Assembly: GCA_025351355.1 (NCBI GenBank)
Contig: JANXWC010000139.1
Coordinates: 1 to 64,000 of the forward strand
Source: Hyphomicrobiaceae bacterium
GTDB taxonomy: Bacteria; Pseudomonadota; Alphaproteobacteria; Rhizobiales; Hyphomicrobiaceae
DNA length: 64,000 nt
Direction of reading: 5' to 3'
In this document: positions 61,306-64,000 of the stretch, piece by piece
How the letters are laid out: every line of letters begins with the position of its first letter
Position numbering within the stretch: position 1 is the stretch's first letter
Position numbers and translations under genes: made by a program
The notes under the pieces: model-generated
What the model saw: only the letters and a program-made list of their open reading frames with translations
What the model was told of the DNA's origin: nothing
The model's database searches: none

Positions 61306-61352
61306 CCATGGCCCACCGGCGAACCGGCAAGCGTCTCAGTTCATCAGACAGG

Positions 61353-62129
61353 TCAGTCGCGATTGCCGATGAGGCCCAGCAGCGACTGGAACATGTTGAT
61401 GAAGTCCAGGTAGAGGTTCAGCGCGCCCATGATGGCGGACTTGGTCATGACGCCGCTGTCGTGGGCGACGGCGTAGAAGTTGTCCTTGATCTGCTGCGTG
61501 TCATAGGCGGTGAGGCCCGAGAAGATCAGCAAGCCGAGCGCCGAGATGGCGAACTGCAGCGCCGACGACTGCATGAAGATGTTGACGAGGCCGGCGAGGA
61601 TCAGACCCACGACTCCCATGATCAGGAACGAGCCGAAGCCGGAGATGTCACGCTTGGTGACGTAGCCCCAGGTGCTGAGCGCGCCGAAGGCGGCAGCGGT
61701 GATGAAGAACACCTGTGCGACGGACTGTCCCGTGTACCGCAGCAGAATGGTCGACATCGACGCGCCCATGACTGCGGCGAACAGCCAGAAGCTCAACTGT
61801 GTCGCCCCGACGCTCATTTTGTAGACGCGGAACGACAGGAAGAACACGAACGCCAGCGGCGCGAACACCAGCACCCACATCAGCGGTGTGCCATAAAGCA
61901 TCTGCCCAAAGGGCGTCAGCAATTTGTTGCCCATGCGCCCGACGGCTTGCGAGCTATCGGTGGTGACCGACAACTGATTGATGGTGTATGCCACAAGACC
62001 CGTCAGCGCGACGCCGCCGGCCATGTAGTTGTAGACGCTGAGCATGTAGGCCCGGAGCGCCGTATCGAACGTTGCAGCGGGGCCAGCAGCATAGCCGGGC
62101 CGCGCATACTGTTGGTCAAACTGAGCCAT
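61353..62129 (-). CDS. Bax inhibitor-1/YccA-family membrane protein
   Basis: Seven predicted helices, 258 residues: LRAYMLSVYNYMAGGVALTG, LTPFGQMLYGTPLMWVLVFA, and the conserved C-terminal ..LTAYDTQQIKDNFYAVAHD and LNLYLDFINMFQSLLGLIG. This family regulates FtsH proteolysis (YccA) or calcium leak. Start at 62129 (MAQFDQQYARPG) with GGGAT about 10 bases upstream. An ATG three codons earlier is less likely. The N-terminus is Ala/Gly-rich and cytoplasmic. Confidence 0.9.
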   Translation of the reverse strand: MAQFDQQYARPGYAAGPAATFDTALRAYMLSVYNYMAGGVALTGLVAYTINQLSVTTDSSQAVGRMGNKLLTPFGQMLYGTPLMWVLVFAPLAFVFFLSFRVYKMSVGATQLSFWLFAAVMGASMSTILLRYTGQSVAQVFFITAAAFGALSTWGYVTKRDISGFGSFLIMGVVGLILAGLVNIFMQSSALQFAISALGLLIFSGLTAYDTQQIKDNFYAVAHDSGVMTKSAIMGALNLYLDFINMFQSLLGLIGNRD

Positions 62130-62260
62130 TGATTTCATCCCGTGGTTGTAAAGCGGACGCCTTTGAAGGTGAACGGTGCGGCACTATGACTGTGATTGCC
62201 TGCAAAACTCAAGCCCCATGCGTCAGCTTGGCAATCAATTGGTGAAGCACCCAACAAGTT

Positions 62261-64000
62261 TCAAGTAGCGCGCAAATACGGCACGGCGCGGGCGGCCAAC
62301 ACTCGCCAGGTTCCAAGACCACCGAATAGCCCCACCAGCGCCAGTGCAACGCCCAAAGCCTGCACGACGGCCATCGGGCCAAAGGTAAACTCCAGTTTCA
62401 TGACTTTGGTTACTACGATCCAGGCACAGACCCCACCCACCAGCGTGGCGATCAGCGCCGTGCACACCGCCAGGATGCCGTACTCGACGAAATGCGTCGT
62501 CAAAATACGACGGCGGGTGGCACCCAACGTCTTGAGAATGACGGCTTGCTTGATCCGGCGGCGCTGCGCGGTGGCCAAGGCGCCAGCCAGCACCAGCGCC
62601 CCGGCCGCCAGCGTGATCGAGCCGGCCACCCGGATCGCTGTCATGATCCGCACGAAGACGGCGGTGAACTGGTTGATCGCATCCTTGACGCGAATAGCCG
62701 TTGCGGCCGGAAACGCCTTGCCGATCTCGCGCGCGAGCGTCGCTTCCAGCGCAATCGGCGCCTCCTTCGGCAGCGTCAGCGTCGCCAGCAGCTTGTGCGG
62801 CGCGCCGGCAAGCGTATTCGGCGTGAACACGAGCACAAAATTTAACGCCAGGCTTTCCCATTTGACGTCGCGGAGGTTGGCGATGCGCGCCTCAACGTTG
62901 CGGCCGAGAATATTGACGGTGACGGTATCGCCGATCTTGAGGTTGAGACCGCGTGCGATCTCACCTTCGACCGACACCAGCGGCGGACCGTCATAGTTGG
63001 CGGGCCACCAGCTACCCTCGGTTACCGTCGAACCCTCCGGTACAGTGTCGCCATAGGTCAGCCCGCGATCTCCGTTCAACACCCAGCTGACTTCGGGCTT
63101 GGCCTTGGCCTTTTCGGCTGGCGTGCCGCCAACCTTGATAATGCGGCCACGCAGCATCGGCGCGGTATGCATCTGGGTGCCCGGCGCCACTTTCTGCACC
63201 AGCGACGTAAAGTCCGGCAGCTCGGATTTGGCGATGTCGAGCACGAAATAGTTGGGACTGGAGACGGGTACACGATCCTCGATCTCGGCAACGATGGAGC
63301 GATCAACCAGCGCCACGGCGACCAGCAGCGACAATCCCGTGCCGAGGGAGAGCACGACAGAGCGCGTCAATCCGCCGGGAGCGCCGATGTCACCCAACGC
63401 CAGCGCCAATTCCGGGCGAGCGGGACGTGGGATACGACGGGCGGCCCAGCCGAGTGCGGTTCCGAGGCCCGCAAAAATAGCCAGCGCTCCAACCACCGCG
63501 AGACAATAATAGACCACCAGCATCTTGGCTTCAGCACCGACGACGGCCAAGCCGAACAATGCAGCGACCGCCAACGCCGTCGCCGCGATGATCCGGTTAG
63601 GCGGCCGCCCGCCATCTTCCGACACCTCGTCACGAAACAGCACGGCCGGGCGGATCAGCTCGGCGCGCCCCAGCGGCCACAAAGTAAACACCAGTGCGAC
63701 CAGCAGGCCATAGGCTGCAGCTAGCAGCAAACTTGTCGGCCGGATGGAGATATCCGCCTCGATCGGCAGCACCTCGGCATAAACCGATGAAATCAGCAAA
63801 GGTACCAGCGCTCCCACCACCAGGCCGATGGCCGTACCAACAGCCGCAAACAACATGACTTGCGTCAGATGTACGTTGAAAATAACGCGCGCCGTGGCCC
63901 CCAGGCTTTTCATGGTGGCAATCACTGCCCGGCGACGATCGATGTAGGTCTCAACCGCATTGGCCACGCCGACGCCGCCGACCAGCAGGGCAGTCAAACC
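62261..64000 (-). CDS. FtsX/YbbP-like ABC transporter permease (5' end beyond window)
   Basis: A large permease with the MacB/FtsX pattern: several membrane helices around residues 35-150 (VGTAIGLVVGALVPLLISSV, SLLLAAAYGLLVALVFTLWP), an extracytoplasmic domain (YFVLDIAKSELPDFTSLVQK through VKWESLALNFVLVFTPNTLA), and a second FtsX domain at the C-terminus (VILKTLGATRRRILTTHFVE). YbbP-type proteins work with an ATPase (YbbA) and a TesA-like esterase. No ATPase gene is inside the window; it may lie beyond the right edge. Confidence 0.88.
   Translation of the reverse strand, partial: GLTALLVGGVGVANAVETYIDRRRAVIATMKSLGATARVIFNVHLTQVMLFAAVGTAIGLVVGALVPLLISSVYAEVLPIEADISIRPTSLLLAAAYGLLVALVFTLWPLGRAELIRPAVLFRDEVSEDGGRPPNRIIAATALAVAALFGLAVVGAEAKMLVVYYCLAVVGALAIFAGLGTALGWAARRIPRPARPELALALGDIGAPGGLTRSVVLSLGTGLSLLVAVALVDRSIVAEIEDRVPVSSPNYFVLDIAKSELPDFTSLVQKVAPGTQMHTAPMLRGRIIKVGGTPAEKAKAKPEVSWVLNGDRGLTYGDTVPEGSTVTEGSWWPANYDGPPLVSVEGEIARGLNLKIGDTVTVNILGRNVEARIANLRDVKWESLALNFVLVFTPNTLAGAPHKLLATLTLPKEAPIALEATLAREIGKAFPAATAIRVKDAINQFTAVFVRIMTAIRVAGSITLAAGALVLAGALATAQRRRIKQAVILKTLGATRRRILTTHFVEYGILAVCTALIATLVGGVCAWIVVTKVMKLEFTFGPMAVVQALGVALALVGLFGGLGTWRVLAARAVPYLRAT

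Noticed and set aside
61274-61320. A tRNA-like GC-rich structure
   Set aside because: It is a single hairpin with a four-base loop and no cloverleaf or CCA end; it is a terminator.

Overview
The window looks like a chromosomal segment of an alphaproteobacterium of the order Hyphomicrobiales (Rhizobiales). The evidence is GC-rich coding sequence, a CtrA cell-cycle regulator next to fliJ, a class I (archaeal-type) lysyl-tRNA synthetase, an exosortase E/VPEID-CTERM sorting pair, DUF1127 and PRC-barrel proteins, and a gene-transfer-agent (GTA)-type terminase and portal. No tRNA, rRNA, CRISPR array, transposase or integrase was recognised.

Positions 1-8.44 kb (all minus strand) are the accessory part. 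Read in the direction of transcription, it holds a small-terminase-like gene, a large terminase, two toxin-immunity cassettes, a complete portal gene with a GRWT-linker tail, a third toxin-like domain, two small genes, and a second portal copy without its 5' end that runs off the left edge. Two toxin proteins share a nearly identical ~35-residue leader, then a GRWT linker, then a variable C-terminal domain. One domain is deaminase-like and intact, followed by an Imm1-like gene. The other is a Cys/His amidase-like domain cut by an in-frame TAA. The portal tail continues into a third toxin-like domain after what looks like a one-base frameshift. Duplicated leaders, duplicated immunity-tail/terminator segments and the duplicated portal suggest cassette turnover by homologous recombination, like tip displacement in Rhs or CdiA systems but built on virion genes. 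This is the most novel region.

Positions 8.8-24.3 kb are core metabolism and envelope: pheA, a MaoC hydratase, a PRC-barrel protein, an M20 peptidase, a solute-binding protein, an EamA exporter, galM, a GT4 glycosyltransferase, DUF1428, cytochrome b561, apt, arfB, an operon of fdrA, carbamate kinase and DUF2877 (an oxamate/allantoin-type set without DUF1116), and smpB.

Positions 24.3-34 kb hold a HisD-family dehydrogenase, a 59-residue VPEID-CTERM-like substrate directly before its exosortase E/CAAX-protease fusion, an outer-membrane beta-barrel, an SDR, a LuxR regulator with a degenerate receiver, MepA, and msrA coupled to a 2OG-Fe(II) oxygenase.

Positions 34-48 kb hold a two-gene type I secretion ABC/HlyD pair, small membrane proteins, LysR, LysE, a haloalkane dehalogenase, coaD, a PsiF-repeat protein, glyS without an adjacent glyQ, an FAH-family enzyme and an MBL-fold protein.

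Positions 48-64 kb hold fliJ, ctrA, an FTR1 iron permease with an EfeO-like cupredoxin, a NUDIX hydrolase, rpsU with a glycine-rich tail, an alpha/beta hydrolase, trpE, an MltB-type transglycosylase, a membrane-anchored patatin, lysK, a Bax-inhibitor-1 protein, and an FtsX/YbbP-like permease cut by the right edge.
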